From positions 1,116,001 to 1,180,000 of the forward strand of contig NZ_CP062137.1 of NCBI RefSeq assembly GCF_014843355.1: 64,000 nucleotides of DNA, read 5' to 3'. Made by a program: the position numbers and the translations under genes. The notes beneath the pieces were generated by a model. It ran no database searches and was not told the origin of the DNA. It was given only the letters and a program-made list of their open reading frames with translations. The stretch is from Actinobacillus sp. GY-402 (GTDB lineage Bacteria; Pseudomonadota; Gammaproteobacteria; Enterobacterales; Pasteurellaceae). Positions 63,396 through 64,000 of this stretch are shown here, in pieces (positions within the stretch are counted from its first letter, which is position 1; the number at the start of each line of letters is the position of its first letter).

Positions 63396-64000
63396 ATGGA
63401 AAAATCTCGTCAAAAATATCTGTTTAAATGGCTGCGTTCGCAGCAAAAACCCATAAAAAAAGAGCTGAATCTGAATATCCTGCTGGCGACCCTTTCCTCA
63501 TTGATTTTAGTGGTTCAAACCTGGTTATTGGCCTCGCTACTGCACGCGTTAATTATCGAACACAGCGCGCGTTCCGCGCTGATTCCGCAATTTATCGGTC
63601 TGTTTATCTGCTTTGCCTTGCGCGCCGGCATACTTTATGTACGGGAAAAAATCGGCTTCAAGTGCGGTCAAAAATTACGCAATTTTATTCGGCGCCAAAT
63701 TCTGGAAAAAATTCATGCCGTCGGCCCTGCCGTCATCAACGGCAAATCGGCGGGCGGCTGGGCGACGCTGATGCTGGAACAAGTGGAAAATCTGCATAAT
63801 TTTTATGCCCGTTACCTGCCGCAGCAAATGTTATCCGTCATCGTGCCGTGCGTTATTCTGATTGCGGTATTTCCGTTAAACTGGGCCGCCGGTTTAATCA
63901 TGCTGCTCACCGCGCCGCTGGTTCCGGTATTTATGATTTTGGTCGGCATTGCCGCCGCCGATAAAAGCCAGCGAAACATGAACACGCTGGCAAAGCTGAG
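63396..64000 (+). CDS. cydD: Thiol reductant ABC exporter subunit CydD, 5' part
   Basis: 201 codons, cut by the window end. MEKSRQKYLFKWLRSQQK followed by membrane segments of an ABC exporter domain: LATLSSLILVVQTWLLASLLHALI, LIPQFIGLFICFALRAGILYVREKIG, QQMLSVIVPCVILIAVFPLNWAAG and an LTAPLVPVFMILVG segment, the pattern of CydD. CydDC exports cysteine and glutathione from the cytoplasm and is needed for cytochrome bd assembly. The ATG lacks a clear ribosome binding site. An uptake signal (63660-63670) is read in frame as FKCGQK. The ATPase domain lies beyond the window. Confidence 0.88.
   Translation, partial: MEKSRQKYLFKWLRSQQKPIKKELNLNILLATLSSLILVVQTWLLASLLHALIIEHSARSALIPQFIGLFICFALRAGILYVREKIGFKCGQKLRNFIRRQILEKIHAVGPAVINGKSAGGWATLMLEQVENLHNFYARYLPQQMLSVIVPCVILIAVFPLNWAAGLIMLLTAPLVPVFMILVGIAAADKSQRNMNTLAKL

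Overview
The window is a chromosomal segment from a member of the Pasteurellaceae. The main evidence is the dispersed Haemophilus-type DNA uptake signal (core AAGTGCGGT and its complement). It occurs at dozens of places, singly inside genes and as inverted pairs forming terminators. Gene orders shared with Haemophilus and E. coli (thiB-thiP-thiQ-bioB; tRNA-fMet-rimP-nusA-infB-rbfA-truB; yoaA-tsaB-slp-fadD-rnd; lrp-ftsK-lolA-rarA-serS) agree. The Hin-type rather than Apl-type uptake signal fits the Haemophilus/Pasteurella/Aggregatibacter/'Mannheimia' (Basfia) succiniciproducens branch. Species assignment from this window alone is a guess; Basfia/M. succiniciproducens or a close relative is the best one.

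Layout. 1-2.8 kb: the start of an exported protein, a DegQ-type periplasmic protease and a BASS-family transporter. 2.9-19.3 kb: one enormous, highly repetitive trimeric autotransporter adhesin on the minus strand, interrupted by five one-base insertions near 5.04-5.40 kb. 19.8-28.2 kb: a porin, metC, a peroxiredoxin, a DUF488 protein, and the thiBPQ-bioB operon behind a TPP riboswitch. 28.4-33.6 kb: a DUF1919 protein, accA, a pyridoxal kinase, tilS and a putative glycosyltransferase. 33.6-40.2 kb: the translation/transcription factor cluster truB, rbfA, infB, nusA, rimP and initiator tRNA. 40.3-45 kb: two small exported proteins, bioD, hemA and an OppA-like lipoprotein. 45-52.7 kb: an eight-gene minus-strand run (yoaA, tsaB, slp, fadD, rnd, yecM, two lipoproteins). 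52.7-62.8 kb: a hexose-phosphate mutarotase, an AEC transporter, serS, nagA, rarA, lolA, ftsK and lrp. 63-64 kb: a small Cys-motif protein and the start of cydD.

Most genes are housekeeping and well conserved. The unusual content lies in five places: (i) the adhesin, about 5,464 residues if the insertions are removed, with two YadA-like head regions, collagen-like segments and near-identical internal repeats; (ii) a ~95-bp uptake-signal-bearing repeat found between genes and also in frame inside the lolA signal region, with a related core in slp; (iii) a ~260-bp element with 24-bp inverted ends before accA; (iv) an orphan transcription unit with two tiny ORFs, hairpins and a terminator between the porin and metC; (v) the TPP riboswitch placed upstream of an operon that ends in biotin synthase.
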